A stretch of DNA of 64,000 nucleotides from contig CAWEYO010000026.1 in assembly GCA_963813315.1 (NCBI GenBank), positions 1 to 64,000 on the forward strand. Reading direction: 5' to 3'. Position numbers and translations under genes: made by a program. Source of the stretch: CAWEYO01 sp963813315. GTDB taxonomy: Bacteria; Pseudomonadota; Alphaproteobacteria; Rhizobiales; Rhizobiaceae. Positions within the stretch are counted from its first letter, which is position 1. Each line of letters starts with the position of its first letter. Below are positions 1-10,190 of the stretch, one piece after another. Under the pieces are notes generated by a model, which saw nothing but the letters and a program-made list of their open reading frames with translations, did not search any database and was not told the DNA's origin.

Positions 1-126
1 CAGCACCACGTCGACACAATTCCTTGCCGCGGCGAGCGTCCTATTATCGTCCCCGCCGTCGTGGTCTTCCTCCTGCTCCAGCGCTTCATCATTGGCGCCC
101 TGATGGCCGGGGCGGTGAAAGGATGA
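1..126 (+). pseudogene. C-terminus of carbohydrate ABC transporter permease (MalG type), frame broken
   Basis: Only the last ~40 residues are in the window. The frame ending at 126 reads VVVFLLLQRFIIGALMAGAVKG, here split as VVVFLLLQRFIIG and ALMAGAVKG, the characteristic end of MalG-type inner-membrane permeases (FLLLQR, then GLxxGAVKG). The preceding family-typical stretch (FLAAASVL) is in another frame, so a single-base shift lies near 40-50. The family imports sugars together with a MalF-type partner, a binding protein and a MalK ATPase; a MalK homologue lies at 5555. The gene should belong to the same operon as the two mannosidases that follow. Whether the shift is real or an error cannot be decided here. 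Confidence 0.7.
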
Positions 127-173
127 TCGCGACGTTGCTAACCCTCTCGTAGGTTTGCGTCATTGGATTTCCG

Positions 174-2449
174 ATGCTGGTTCACATGATTGGCAACGCC
201 CACATCGACCCGGTCTGGCTGTGGCCCTGGCAGGCTGGAGCCGACGAAGCGCGGCCCGATGAGCGCGGCGGCCGATCGGTGCGACGAGTATCCGGAGTTC
301 ATCTTCACGCGCGGCGAGGCCTGGCTCTACCAACAGGTGGAGAAGCTGCATCCTGAGCTCTTCAAGCGCATCCGCAAACATGTCGAGCGCGGGCAATGGC
401 ACATCACCGGCGGCCAATTCCTGCAGCCCGACCTGAACCTGCCAACCGAAACCGGGCTTCACCGCCAGATCGCGCATGGGCAGCGTATTTCCGCGACCGG
501 TTCGGGATCGCGCCGACGACCGGCTACAACGTTGACAGCTTCGGTCACACAGCGAGCCTTCCGGACATCCTCGCTGCGCATGGCTATACCGGTTACGTGT
601 TTCGCCGGCCAGAGCAGCACCAGGTCCCGCTTCCGGGCAACACATTCGTCTGGCGCGGCGTCAAAGGCGGGAACGTCATCGCCTTTCGGATAAGTCCCGG
701 TTATGTCGCCAACTTCGCCGAACTACCGGGCAGGTGAAGATCGTGATCGAGAGCGCGGACCCGGCGATCGGGCACACAATGTGCTTCTACGGCATCGGCA
801 ATCACGGTGGCGGTCCGTCGAAGGCTATGATCGAGTGGATCATCGCGCATCACCACAGCTTCGCGGGTCACGAGCTTATCTTCTCGACACCGCAGGCGTT
901 CATGGATGCGATTGCCGACAAGCGCGATCGGCTGCCACGTATTTCCGTCGAACTCCAGCACACCTTTCCCGGCTGCTACAGTGTGATGCACGACATTAAG
1001 AGCGCGCAGCGCCATGGCGAGCACTTGCTCGACCAGGCCGAGCATGCAGCAGTTGCATTTGCCAGCGACGAGGCTGACCGGCGAAGCTCACTGGCCCGGA
1101 TCGAGCAGGCCTGGGACGATTTGCTGTTCACCGAGTTCCACGACATCCTGACAGGAACCTCGATACCGTCCGCTTGGGGCTCCGTGCGCGCCATGCAGGG
1201 GCGTGCGCGAATAGCTGCCGAAGAGGTGCTGTTCGAGGTGACGCGGCGTTGGTCCTACCGCGTTCTGCCGCGTGTGAACGAGCATCAGATCATTGTGATC
1301 AACACGCACGATACGCCGTTTCGTGGATTTGTGGAGGCAGAGCCCTATCTCGACTTCGACGACTGGCGCGGCCGCTGGCTCTGCGACGAGCGCGGAAAAT
1401 CCGTGCGGTTTCAGGAGATCCAGCCCGAATCGAATCAGCTCATTCCAAGAATCCTGTTTCCCGCGCAGATCGCCGCTACTAGCGCCCGCCAGTTCGAGGT
1501 GCGGACCGATCGGCCACAAAGGAACAGGTCGGCGCGAAACGCGATCACAGTATCGAGGAGACAGCTTTCGAACGGCATTCTCGCAATCTCGCTCGGCGCG
1601 GGCGGCATTTCCCAGATCGCGCTTCGAGGTGTGAACCTTCTCGGCCGCGGCGGCATCGGCCTGCATCTTCGACATGACAGCACGGACACATGGACATTCC
1701 ACACCGACCGCTGGGCCGAGGCGGTCGAGGCGCGGCTTGGTGATGGGGCCTGGCATGTTGAGGAAAGCGGGCCGCTCCGTGGACGGGTTCGCATGGATGC
1801 GCGGCTGCGCAACTCGCGCGTGACATGGACCGTCAGCCTCTACCAGGGTGAGCCACGCGTCGAGATCGATATCGTCGTCAATTTCGACGAGCGCTTCACG
1901 CTTCTGCAGATGCCGGTTCGCCTTGCCAACCAGCCCGCGAGCTGGATGGACGGTGTCGCCGGGGGCCACATTCTGCGTTCTTCCGGCCCGACCGAGTGGC
2001 CGTTCCTAGGCTGGTCGCGCCTCAGGGTCGGCGAGACAGACATCGGACTGGTCACGAACGATGCCTACAGTCACAGCGTGAATGGCCCTCTCTGGCAGCC
2101 AACGCTGCTGCGCAGCCCGAAGATGGCGTGGGGCGGAGGCCGGCCGGTCACTTATTCGGGCCACGATCATCACACCGACCAGGGCGTACATGGCTTTCGC
2201 TTCGAGCTCCGCTTCGCTCGCACCCTCAGGGAATCCGACCTTGCTCTTGCGGTTCGCGACCTGGCGCAACCGCTCGTCGTCTTTGATCGCTATGAGGGCA
2301 TGGACCGGCCGGCCTGGGGCCCGGTGCCACCGCGTGGCCTTTGGGGACCGGCTATGTTGCGCAACGCGGCTGAGGGACTCGTTTCGGACCCAGGCCAAGA
2401 GGCACCGGGCGGCCTCTTTAAGCGGCCAGGCACCGACTATTCCGGATAG
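174..2449 (+). pseudogene. GH38 alpha-mannosidase, interrupted by frameshifts
   Basis: Retaining alpha-mannosidase of glycoside hydrolase family 38, releasing mannose from alpha-mannosides. The catalytic parts are all present but spread over three frames: GNAHIDPVWLWPW (zinc ligands H and D) from 174, then a second frame from about 255 (DEYPEFIF, GQWHITGGQF), a third from about 480 (YNVDSFGHTASLPDIL, holding the expected Asp nucleophile) and a fourth segment from about 725 to the stop, with EFHDILTG carrying another zinc ligand and a long beta-rich C-terminal region. Three single-base breaks lie near 255, 480 and 725. Without them the product would be about 755 residues, reasonable for compact bacterial GH38 enzymes. 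It lies 9 bases before the next GH38 gene. No signal peptide is seen, so action on imported oligosaccharides in the cytoplasm is likely. Confidence 0.85.
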
Positions 2450-2458
2450 GAAAATCTT

Positions 2459-5400
2459 ATGGCACTTACTTCTGAACAGCGTGTGGCACGCCTGAAAAAG
2501 CGCTTAGTTGAGCTTCAGCAATGGATTGTTATCGAACAGGCTCCGCTTGATCGCTGGACGTTCAACGGAGCACCCTGGATAGTCGGCGAGCCCTGGCCGA
2601 CCCGTGAAGGTGTCGTTAGACTTCAACATCCGCAGGTCGAGGTGCCATCGAAGTGGCCGCTCGATCGTACGCGAACTCGACCTCGATCTCGGTGGCGAAT
2701 GCCTTCTGCGCGTTAACTACCCCGATCGCTCCGAGGAAACATTCGGGCTCGATCCCAACCACCAACGTTTCCCGCTGGGGTCCCGCCGCTTTAAGATCGA
2801 GGCGGAGGCGGTGGCCCGGTTGCCGTTCGGCGTGCCGAACCGTACCGCCCGGCTAGAACGATCGCGGGTGGTTCTGATGGAAGACGAACTCTCCGACCTC
2901 GTCCTCTATCTCCAGCAGCTGATCGAAACAGTTGAAGTCATTGGCGACCATGAGGCGGTGCCGCCGCTGCTTTCGGCCGGGGAGGATGCGTTTGCGGAGC
3001 TTGAATGGCCCGCGGAAACACGCGACTACATCGCCCGCGTCGCCTCGACGCGCGAACAGCAGGCGATCTGGGAGTTGCCGAAGGACCTTTCCCTATCGCC
3101 TGCAGGCCTTGACGGTGGCCAGAGGAAATCCGTTGCGGCGGCGCGCGACGCCTTGGTTGCCGCGCTGAAACGGCTGCGCCGGCGCTATCCGCAGAACGGC
3201 TCGCTGGCACTTACCGGTCATGCCCATATCGATCTTGCCTGGCTGTGGCCGCTGACCGAGACGCGGCGGAAGACCAATCGCACATTCCACACCATGATCC
3301 GGTTGATGGACCGCCATCCGGACTTCCGCTTTAACGCCTCGACCGCCCAGCTCTATGCCTTTCTCCAGGAGGACGATCCGAAGCTCGTCGCGGAAATCAA
3401 GAAGAAGGTTCTCACCGGGCAGTGGGAGCCGATCGGAGGGATGTGGGTCGAGCCTGACACCAACATGCCGACCGCGGAGTCGCTTGTACGGCAGCTGCTC
3501 TACGGTCAGCACTATTTCGAAAGGCTGTTTGGCAGCCGCCACAACGCGTGCTGGCTGCCCGACTGCTTCGGCTTCTCGCCTGCCCTGCCGCAGCTGTTGC
3601 GGCTCGCCGGCATCGAGCACTTCTTCACGATCAAGGTGAACTGGTCGGAAACCAACAAGATGCCGTTCGACCTGTTCTGGTGGGAGGGCCTCGACGGCAG
3701 TCGTGTCCTTACGCACACCTTCAACAACCCTGTTGGCGGCTACAACGCCGAGATCGGTCCGCGCGCGATCCTGGAGACGTGGCGGAATTTCCGCGGAAAA
3801 TACCTCCATCTGGAGAGCTTGCTCGCCTTCGGCTACGGCGACGGCGGCGGCGGTCCTACCGAAGAGATGCTCGAACGCAAGCGTCAGCTCGACAACTTCC
3901 CCGTGGTGCCGAAGCTTCGCTCGGTTAACGTCGCGGAGTGGTACAAATCCGTCTCTGCAAAGGTGCGGAACAACCCCGATCTGCCGGTCTGGGTCGGTGA
4001 GATGTATTTGGAACTTCACCGCGGCACGCTAACGACACAGGGTCGTACTAAATATCTTCATCGCCGTGCCGAGCGCGCGCTGATCACCGCCGAGACGCTG
4101 TCAAGCATGGCGACGATGCTCGGCGCGGCAATGGCGCGTTCACTCGAGCCGCACTGGCGCGTGGTGCTTCGCAACGAATTTCATGACATCCTGCCCGGCT
4201 CCAGTATCCGCGAGGTATATCAACAGGCGGAGACCGAACTCGCGGAGGTCGTTTCCGCCGGGCTCAAGGTTCAAGACGAACAGGTTGACGCGATCGCCGG
4301 CAAAACTTGCCGCGTCGAGCGGGAAAACCGGCATCCTCGTTGTCAATCCCGACCTCTCGCCGCGCCCACTGCGTCTCGCCTCGCCAAACGCCCTCCCGAA
4401 TGGCCAGCGCGTTGACGAGGGGAGCGTCTTCGCTGGTGACGTTTCCGTGCCCGGACTCTCCGCTTCGGTGATCTTAGCGACTCCACGAGCGCAGTCCGCA
4501 TCGGCACAGGAGCGCCAGCTTGAGAACGCGTTCGTGCGGGCGGAAATCGGGGCGGACGGTACGCTTACAAGCTTCTTAGACAAGCGGGCCGGCCGGGAGA
4601 TCCTCGCGGATCGTGCCAACCAGCTTTGGGCGTATCGCGACAAGCCGCGAAACTGGGATGCCTGGGACATCGAAGACGACTACATGCGCTGCGGTGAGGA
4701 AATCACTGCGAGAAGGATCGAGATCGTCGAGAACGGCCCGCACCGCGCAGCAATCCGGATTGCACGCCGCTTCAAGAGCAGCAAGATCGTGCAGACGGTC
4801 CGCCTCTGGGCGAACTCTGCGCGGCTCGAGTTCAGGACCGACATCGAATGGCGCCAGCGCCGGGTTCTTCTGAAGGCGAGATTCCCGCTCGCCATTCGCT
4901 CCGACCATGCGACCTTCGAATGCGCAGCGGGGGTCATTCGGCGACCGACGCATCGGAATACGTCCTGGGAAGAAGCGCGGTTCGAGGTCGCCGCGCATCG
5001 GTTCGTCGACCTTTCCGAGCATGGCTACGGCGTAGCCCTACTGAACGACGGCAAATACGGGCATCACGCCATCCACAACGAGCTTGGCCTCAGCTTGCTG
5101 CGTTCGCCGGTCTATCCCGACCCGCTGGCCGACGAGGGCAGGCAGAGTTTCAGTTACGCTCTCTTTCCGCACCAGGGGGACTGGCTGAGCGGAGGCGTGC
5201 TGGCCGAAGCGGAAGACCTGAACCAGCCTCTTCTTGCTAGCGCCGTGAAGGCAGACACGGCGTCGACCTGGGTTGCCGCTGCGATCGAAGGCCTGTCGCT
5301 CGGTCTTGCCGGCTTCAAGCCGTCCGAGGACGGAAGCGCGTTGATCCTGAGGACGTACGAACCGGCCGGGGCGCGCGGCAAGATCGGGCTGTCGCTAGCC

Positions 5401-5517
5401 GAGGGCTGGAAGCTCGGCGACGAGGTCAACATCCTCGAGGATCGATCTGGCCGTGCCAACCTGGCGTTTCAACCCTTTCAGGTCCACAGCTGGCGCATCG
5501 AGAGGAAGAAGTCCTAG
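2459..5517 (+). pseudogene. Second GH38 alpha-mannosidase, long form, two frameshifts
   Basis: A ~1,020-residue GH38 enzyme of the long bacterial/vacuolar-like class, with an N-terminal beta domain before the catalytic domain. The catalytic domain shows TGHAHIDLAWLWPLTE, LPDCFGFSPALPQLL (nucleophile Asp in PDCFGF) and NEFHDILPGSSI; the middle and C-terminal mannosidase domains follow. The frame changes twice: near 2680, between VPSKWPLDR and ELDLDLGGE, and near 4302-4305, where one base too many in a run of four A separates KTCR from the expected KLAASSGKTG. The second break in a homopolymer is what a base-calling indel would look like. It does not resemble the first mannosidase closely outside the motifs, so it is not a recent duplicate. 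ATG at 2459 follows the upstream stop closely. Confidence 0.85.
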
Positions 5518-5554
5518 GGCGGAAGGCGTTGAGGCTTGAACCGGAGGATTTCGG

Positions 5555-6652
5555 ATGGCTCATGTCGTAGTGAAGGACCTCTTCAAGCGATACGGCGAAT
5601 TCCAGGCGGTGCACGGTATCAACTTCGAGATCGGTGACGGCGAGTTCGTGGTGCTGGTCGGGCCTTCAGGCTGCGGCAAGAGCACGATTCTCAGAATGAT
5701 CGCGGGCCTCGAAACGATCACCAGCGGCGAAATTCTCATTGAAGGCGAAGTCGTGAACGACACTCCGCCGCGCGAGCGGGACATCGCGATGGTGTTCCAG
5801 GACTATGCTCTCTATCCGCACATGTCGGTGCGCCAGAACCTGGGCTTCGGGCTGAAGATGCGAGGAACAGCGCGAACCGCTATCAAAGCCGCCGTCGAGC
5901 GGACTGCCGCGATCCTGCAGATCGACGGACTGCTCGACCGCAAGCCGAAGGAGCTTTCGGGCGGACAACGTCAGCGCGTGGCAATCGGTCGCGCGATCGC
6001 ACGCGAGCCTCGCCTCTTCCTCTTCGACGAGCCCCTCTCCAATCTCGATGCTCAGCTGCGCGTCGAGATGCGCACGCAGATCAAACGACTGCACATGAAT
6101 TTTAAGGCGACCAGCATCTATGTCACCCACGACCAAACCGAAGCGATGACGCTGGCCGACCGCATCGTCGCTCTTCGGAACGGCATCATCGAGCAGGTGG
6201 GCACGCCGGAGCAGCTCTACACTACGCCCGCCAATCGTTTTGTCGCCGGGTTCATCGGTTCCCCGAAAATGAACTTTCTTGCCGGAAGGTTCCTGCTGGA
6301 CAACGGCGAGCTGTTCGCAATTCCGGTCGGCGCACCTGGGGTAAGATTGCCGATCCCCAATCGGCACAATGCACGGGCCGATCAGGAAATCGTCATCGGC
6401 ATTCGCCCCGAGCACCTTACCGATGTCTGGACGGAGCACGGTCGAGGTGGGCTGGTGCCGATCGACCTCAAGGTCGAGCTCTCCGAACCCCTCGGTCCCG
6501 ATACTCTCGTCGTCAGCCGGATCGGAGAGGCCGAGATCGTTTGCCGGGTTTCAGCTGAATCAAAGCCCAAGGCCGGTTCGCCGCTAAGGATCATGGCGAA
6601 TGCCAAGCACATCCATCTGTTCGATCCGGAAAGCGGCGTTACCCTTTTGTGA
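5555..6652 (+). CDS. Carbohydrate ABC transporter ATP-binding protein (MalK/UgpC family)
   Basis: Cytoplasmic ATPase (365 aa) that powers a MalFG-type sugar importer. Walker A GPSGCGKST is at residues 36-44, the signature LSGGQ at 134-138 and Walker B LFLFDEP at 154-160; the last ~130 residues form the TOBE/MalK regulatory region (IRPEHL motif). A GGAGG ribosome site sits about 10 bases before the ATG. It is co-directional with the permease end and the two alpha-mannosidases, so it most likely energises the same mannoside importer. MalK-type ATPases can serve several importers, so specificity cannot be set from this subunit. Unlike the upstream genes it is intact. Confidence 0.93.
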   Translation: MAHVVVKDLFKRYGEFQAVHGINFEIGDGEFVVLVGPSGCGKSTILRMIAGLETITSGEILIEGEVVNDTPPRERDIAMVFQDYALYPHMSVRQNLGFGLKMRGTARTAIKAAVERTAAILQIDGLLDRKPKELSGGQRQRVAIGRAIAREPRLFLFDEPLSNLDAQLRVEMRTQIKRLHMNFKATSIYVTHDQTEAMTLADRIVALRNGIIEQVGTPEQLYTTPANRFVAGFIGSPKMNFLAGRFLLDNGELFAIPVGAPGVRLPIPNRHNARADQEIVIGIRPEHLTDVWTEHGRGGLVPIDLKVELSEPLGPDTLVVSRIGEAEIVCRVSAESKPKAGSPLRIMANAKHIHLFDPESGVTLL

Positions 6653-6751
6653 GAGGCTTTACATCCATGCTCAATCCGCCTCCCGCCAGCTCCGCGGGAG
6701 CAGGTGCGCCACGCTCGGCACTGCCGTCGGCTCAGGCCGGCGATTTACTGC

Positions 6752-7738
6752 CTATGCAAGATAGGCCTTCAACACGGACGCTCCCAAAGTATATTTCGGA
6801 TCGACCATGTTGCCGAGACGAACGCGGCCTGCCTGCGTTAGAAAGAAGTAAGCCTCGTACTTCTCCCAGCCGTAGCTCTCGACCATCCAGCGCACGAGTT
6901 CGCGGTACGCGATTCGCGCGGCGTCCTCCATCGGACGCCCGGATCCGATGGTCATGATGCTCTGTTCGTTTTCCAGCCGCGGCCAAGCGATCGGCCATTC
7001 CTTTATCAAGTCGACTTGGATCGTGGTGGTCGAAGCCATTTCCACCGCGACTCCGCAGAGTTCCCCATCGCCCTGCGTTGCGTGGCAGTCGCCTAGATAG
7101 AGATAGGCGTCCTCGTGATGGACCGGGAAATACACGATGGCGCCGGGCCTGACGTCCGGCAGATCCATGTTGCCGCCCCAGTAGTCCGGCTGAAGTGACG
7201 TGACCGCCTCGATTTCGGGGCTGACACCAAGCGTCCCAAGGAAGGGTTCGTAGGGCAGCATGATCTTGCTGTTGAATCGGATGCCGTCCTGGGTCACTTC
7301 CATCTTTTTCACCCGCTCGGGGAGCGGGTCGTTCAAAAGAGCCGTGTGCGCAGTGCCGACAAGGCCGCCGAATTCCGGGATGAGAACTGTTGTGCCGATC
7401 GGCTGTTCGCCTCGCGGGGTTATGGAATCGATTCGTACAGCAAGAACGTCCCCCTTCGCGGCTCCCTCGACCGCGACCGGACCACATTGCGGATTCAGAA
7501 ACGGAAAATTGAGAAGCGCGGAAGGACTGTCTGTCTCTCGTTTGATCTTACCCTCGAATGCGTCTGCCGTTTCTGCGACGATGAAATCGCCCGGCTCGAC
7601 CCGTAGCACCGGTTCGGCATATGGCCCATAGACATAGCTGTATTGCCCCTGCACTGCTTCCGTTAGGTCGTGCCTGGCGCCCGGCTTGCCTTTCGCGACG
7701 CCCCTTTGCACCATGTAGGAGGACTCAATCCAACTCAT
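6752..7738 (-). CDS. Acetamidase/formamidase family protein
   Basis: 328-residue protein of the FmdA/AmdA family, which hydrolyses formamide, acetamide or related short amides to the acid and ammonia. Family signs are the N-terminal RVEPGDFIVAETADAFEG, VEGAAKGDVLAVRI, the Gly-rich GNMDLPDVRPGAIVYFP and YLGDCHATQGDGELCG, where the conserved Asp and His lie. The stop is convergent with the ABC ATPase gene, 99 bases away. Start ATG at 7738 has a GGAGG-like site just upstream. The exact substrate is unknown; several rhizobial paralogues act in nitrogen scavenging. Complete and in one frame. Confidence 0.93.
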   Translation of the reverse strand: MSWIESSYMVQRGVAKGKPGARHDLTEAVQGQYSYVYGPYAEPVLRVEPGDFIVAETADAFEGKIKRETDSPSALLNFPFLNPQCGPVAVEGAAKGDVLAVRIDSITPRGEQPIGTTVLIPEFGGLVGTAHTALLNDPLPERVKKMEVTQDGIRFNSKIMLPYEPFLGTLGVSPEIEAVTSLQPDYWGGNMDLPDVRPGAIVYFPVHHEDAYLYLGDCHATQGDGELCGVAVEMASTTTIQVDLIKEWPIAWPRLENEQSIMTIGSGRPMEDAARIAYRELVRWMVESYGWEKYEAYFFLTQAGRVRLGNMVDPKYTLGASVLKAYLA

Positions 7739-8214
7739 CGTTCCGCCTCCTCGTTACTTTCCCGCGTCTCATGCTCGACCGAGAGGGCGAGCTTCGCCTA
7801 GCGACTGCTAACTTCACGGCTTATGTCGCTGGCGGCCCTCGCCGGCGCTACCCTGTTTGGGTCAAGCTTACGCTTACCTGCATTGTCGCGCTACGGATGC
7901 CGTCCCAAAGGTTCGATGCTGAGCAACCAGCTAAGTCTAATGTCTGCAGTTGGCGCAAAAGCGGTCATATCTTCGCCTTCGCATCGGGCCCGGCAGTCTG
8001 AGGGTTCGCATGCGAAGCACGCGCTTCCCGCGACGGTAAGGTAGTTTTTCCTTCCAGTCGGCGCGGCGCGTTCAGGCCAAGACGAACTGGTGCCCGCCGA
8101 CCGCGCGAGCGGCTAAAGCACCCAAGCGATGGATGCCATCGGATCGGTAAGGCACGTTCCAACAGGGATGACCAAACAATCGACCGGCTGGATCAAAGAG
8201 AAGGTCGGAGCAGT
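7739..8214. other. Non-coding or decayed stretch, no gene recognised
   Basis: The region must contain the promoter of the amidase gene on its left. The short open frames on both strands have no recognisable protein content. It is the start of a scarred zone, reaching to 11.56 kb, with gene fragments and an integrated element. Confidence 0.4.
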
Positions 8215-8430
8215 TCATGCGCGCCTGCCTTCGTGATCCAGGGCTGCGAATTCTTCGTCCGAAAGGATGACGTCAGCAGCAGCGACGTTCTCCTCGAGAT
8301 GCGCCACCTTCGAGGTTCCAGGGATCGGCAGCATCACCGGACTGCGTTTCAGCACCCAGGCCAGCGCAATCTGGCTCTGCGCGGCGCCGTGCCTGCGCGC
8401 GATCGTGTCAAGAAGCGACCGCGATCTGGC
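8215..8430 (-). pseudogene. Remnant of aldo/keto reductase, C-terminal part
   Basis: The last ~70 residues of an NADPH-dependent aldo/keto reductase: LARRHG-like ARRHGAAQSQIALAW, then VMLPIPGTSKVAHLEENVAA and LSDEEFAALD, the usual C-terminal cofactor-binding end. The N-terminal barrel with the catalytic Asp, Tyr, Lys and His is missing; upstream codons read without homology. Not related to the intact reductase gene at 20016. A decayed gene with no expected function. Confidence 0.6.
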
Positions 8431-8529
8431 AAGGCTTCCGAAAGCGTTCGTGAGGGCGGCCGGCCAACACCGCGTGCTGGTGCTGAGGCTACACGCACAG
8501 CGGCGACGGCGGAGCGCTGGCTTGCCTAG

Positions 8530-8790
8530 GAGAAAGGCCTTGACGGCATCGTGGCGAAGCGGCTCGACCAGCCCTACCGGCCAGGTGAGCGCACGATGCG
8601 CAAATACAAGGTCTGGCACACGGTCGACGCCGTGTTGGGTGGTTATTACGAGGACGAGGCGACGAGAACGATCGACAGCTTGCTGTTCGGCCTCTATGGC
8701 GAGGACGGCTGCTTCACTTCGTCGGCCATTCGCGGGTCTATGATGCCGCCGCCGAGATCGCTAAGCTGCTTGCGCCACTGAAAACGTTCG
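8530..8790 (+). pseudogene. Fragment of ATP-dependent DNA ligase (LigD/LigC-like)
   Basis: About 60 residues from GLDGIVAKRLDQPYRPGER through the second half of an ATP-dependent ligase domain (TADAVLGG-like TVDAVLGGYYED, SLLFGLYGEDG) match the nucleotidyltransferase/OB-fold junction of bacterial LigD-type end-joining ligases. An in-frame stop precedes residue 1 at 8527, and near 8715 the frame shifts so that FVGHSRVYDAAAEIAKLL continues in another frame. Both ends are lost. This is a relic, probably left by insertion or deletion at the nearby integration site. Confidence 0.6.
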
Positions 8791-9177
8791 GATCATTCAT
8801 GGCACGCAGCGCTATAAACCCCCTTTAGGTTGACGCGTTGGGGGACGACCGTTGATCCTTTCTGCCAGGGCGTACCGCCCTGGACCGCCCGGTTTTGGGA
8901 ATACGGGGGAGGCGGAAAAAATTTGCAGTGCTGAAGGCCGAATTGAGAACGTCAAAAGTTACAGCACAGAGGCTGACGGAACCGCGCAAAGTTGCTGATG
9001 GTTAACTTGGGACGATGATGAGTGTGGCGAGTTTGTCCAAGGACGAGGACCCAGGGCATTAGCCCGCAACTTACGATCGCCAGCCCGAACTTGGGGATGC
9101 CCACCGTGTCGTGCTACTTATGTGCTACCTGAATGGAAATTAAGAAAGCGCTTAGTGATCTAAGTCTTTGAAATCGT
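8791..9177. other. Intergenic, no gene recognised
   Basis: No open frame with recognisable content. It lies between the ligase fragment and the tRNA-Lys fragment and is probably the old chromosomal flank or element edge. Confidence 0.4.
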
Positions 9178-9223
9178 TGGTGGGTGTGCCCGGGATCGAA
9201 CCGAGGACCCGCTGATTAAGAGT
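9178..9223 (-). repeat. 3' part of tRNA-Lys(CTT), probable att core
   Basis: Read on the minus strand, this is the 3' 46 bases of a tRNA: anticodon loop CTCTTAA (anticodon CTT, lysine), variable loop, a T-arm with loop TTCGATC and stem CTCGG/CCGGG, acceptor strand CACACCC and ACCA. The D-arm and 5' acceptor are absent, and sequence upstream of the anticodon diverges (only a partial stem match). Such tRNA 3' halves are the identity blocks used by tyrosine integrases, and an integrase lies 1 kb away. It marks one end of an integrated element; the complete tRNA-Lys is not in the window. Confidence 0.75.
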
Positions 9224-9399
9224 AAGCGGCCAAGGCAGTCGGTTTCCAGATGCCAAAGCATCGCCCGCGTCACTCCGAGCGTTCCGCGGTCTGAACGTTG
9301 CTCAGTCCGCTGCGCGAAGGCCTTCGATGACGACGGCATGAAACCGGGCGCCTGGCCGCGGTATCGTCGAGCGGCGAAGCGAATTCCATCAAGTGTAAG

Positions 9400-9930
9400 T
9401 CAATGATGCTGACACAGGCGGCATCGTGCTCGGCATTTTGGCCGGCCGTTATGCGCCGGAGCAGCAGCGGAGACCGAGACGCGGCCGCCGTTCATGCTGC
9501 TGCACTGAGCGGCCGCAGCCGAACTAGCGGCAACGGCGGGGCTGTGTGGGTTCGGGATGCATCCGCCGCTGCCAGTCGCTGACGAACGTACGATCATTCG
9601 GATGAGTGCTCCCGCCAGCGGCAAGGGTATCCTTGCGCCGCCGGACGGGCGATCAACCGCCGGTGCGTCCTGGCCGATCACTTCCGGAGTCATGAGGCGA
9701 GGCTTGGTTATCGCCGCCTTTCTCGGCTTCGACACCACGATCATTTTCATGCTCCAGGCAATCAGCCGATCGGCGGCTTCCGGGTCGAGCGGGGAGCCGA
9801 ACTCCAGCAGCCGCCGCAGGTCGGGCAATGGGATCCGGGTGGCTTCGGAGACGGCGAAGACGGTGATCTGCCGATCGGCCAGCACGCCGAGGATGGCGCG
9901 GCAGAGAACGGTGCGCATGGAGCGAATCAT
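9400..9930 (-). CDS. Hypothetical protein of the integrated element
   Basis: A 176-codon frame whose ATG at 9930 overlaps the stop of the upstream helix-turn-helix gene in an ATGA arrangement, which suggests translational coupling. The first ~75 residues (ILGVLADRQITVFAVSEAT, PLPDLRRLLEFG) look like a normal soluble domain with a possible second DNA-binding helix pair; the last ~70 residues are low-complexity, Ala/Ser/Arg-rich and may be read-through of a shorter real gene or the result of a frame break. I do not recognise the family. Confidence 0.35.
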   Translation of the reverse strand: MIRSMRTVLCRAILGVLADRQITVFAVSEATRIPLPDLRRLLEFGSPLDPEAADRLIAWSMKMIVVSKPRKAAITKPRLMTPEVIGQDAPAVDRPSGGARIPLPLAGALIRMIVRSSATGSGGCIPNPHSPAVAASSAAAAQCSSMNGGRVSVSAAAPAHNGRPKCRARCRLCQHH

Positions 9931-10142
9931 CCTCGCCCATCCTTCGGCAGCGTGCCGACCTTCTCGGCCAGCCGCTCCACACGCACGAAGGTCGAGTGCA
10001 GGGGCTCCTTCACCATGCAGTTGGCGGCGCGCCAGATGGTGGTCTGGCTGACCTGGGTGCGTTCGCCGATCTCGCGATAGCTGAGGCCGCTGTTGTGGAG
10101 GGTCTCCACCATCAGCTGGAACTGATCCGCGGCGCTGGGCAT
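9927..10142 (-). CDS. Small helix-turn-helix protein, element regulator
   Basis: 71 residues. The central part LSYREIGERTQVSQTTIWRA has the spacing of a helix-turn-helix of the resolvase/Xre kind (LSYREIGERTQVS turn, QTTIWRA recognition helix). Size and position directly downstream of the integrase, same strand, suggest a phage-type or island regulator or excisionase-like factor; no such role can be proven. Its end overlaps the next gene by 4 bases. Confidence 0.55.
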   Translation of the reverse strand: MPSAADQFQLMVETLHNSGLSYREIGERTQVSQTTIWRAANCMVKEPLHSTFVRVERLAEKVGTLPKDGRG

Positions 10143-10190
10143 GGCGCGAACAATGCCACCATGTCGCGCGGAGGAAAAGGCTGCGAGGTC

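Noticed and set aside
160..645. Long minus-strand open frames across the GH38 genes
   Set aside because: High-GC antisense shadows with no domain content; the plus strand carries clear catalytic motifs.
9557..10051. Plus-strand 164-codon frame opposite the small regulator genes
   Set aside because: No recognisable motif and antisense to a plausible helix-turn-helix gene.
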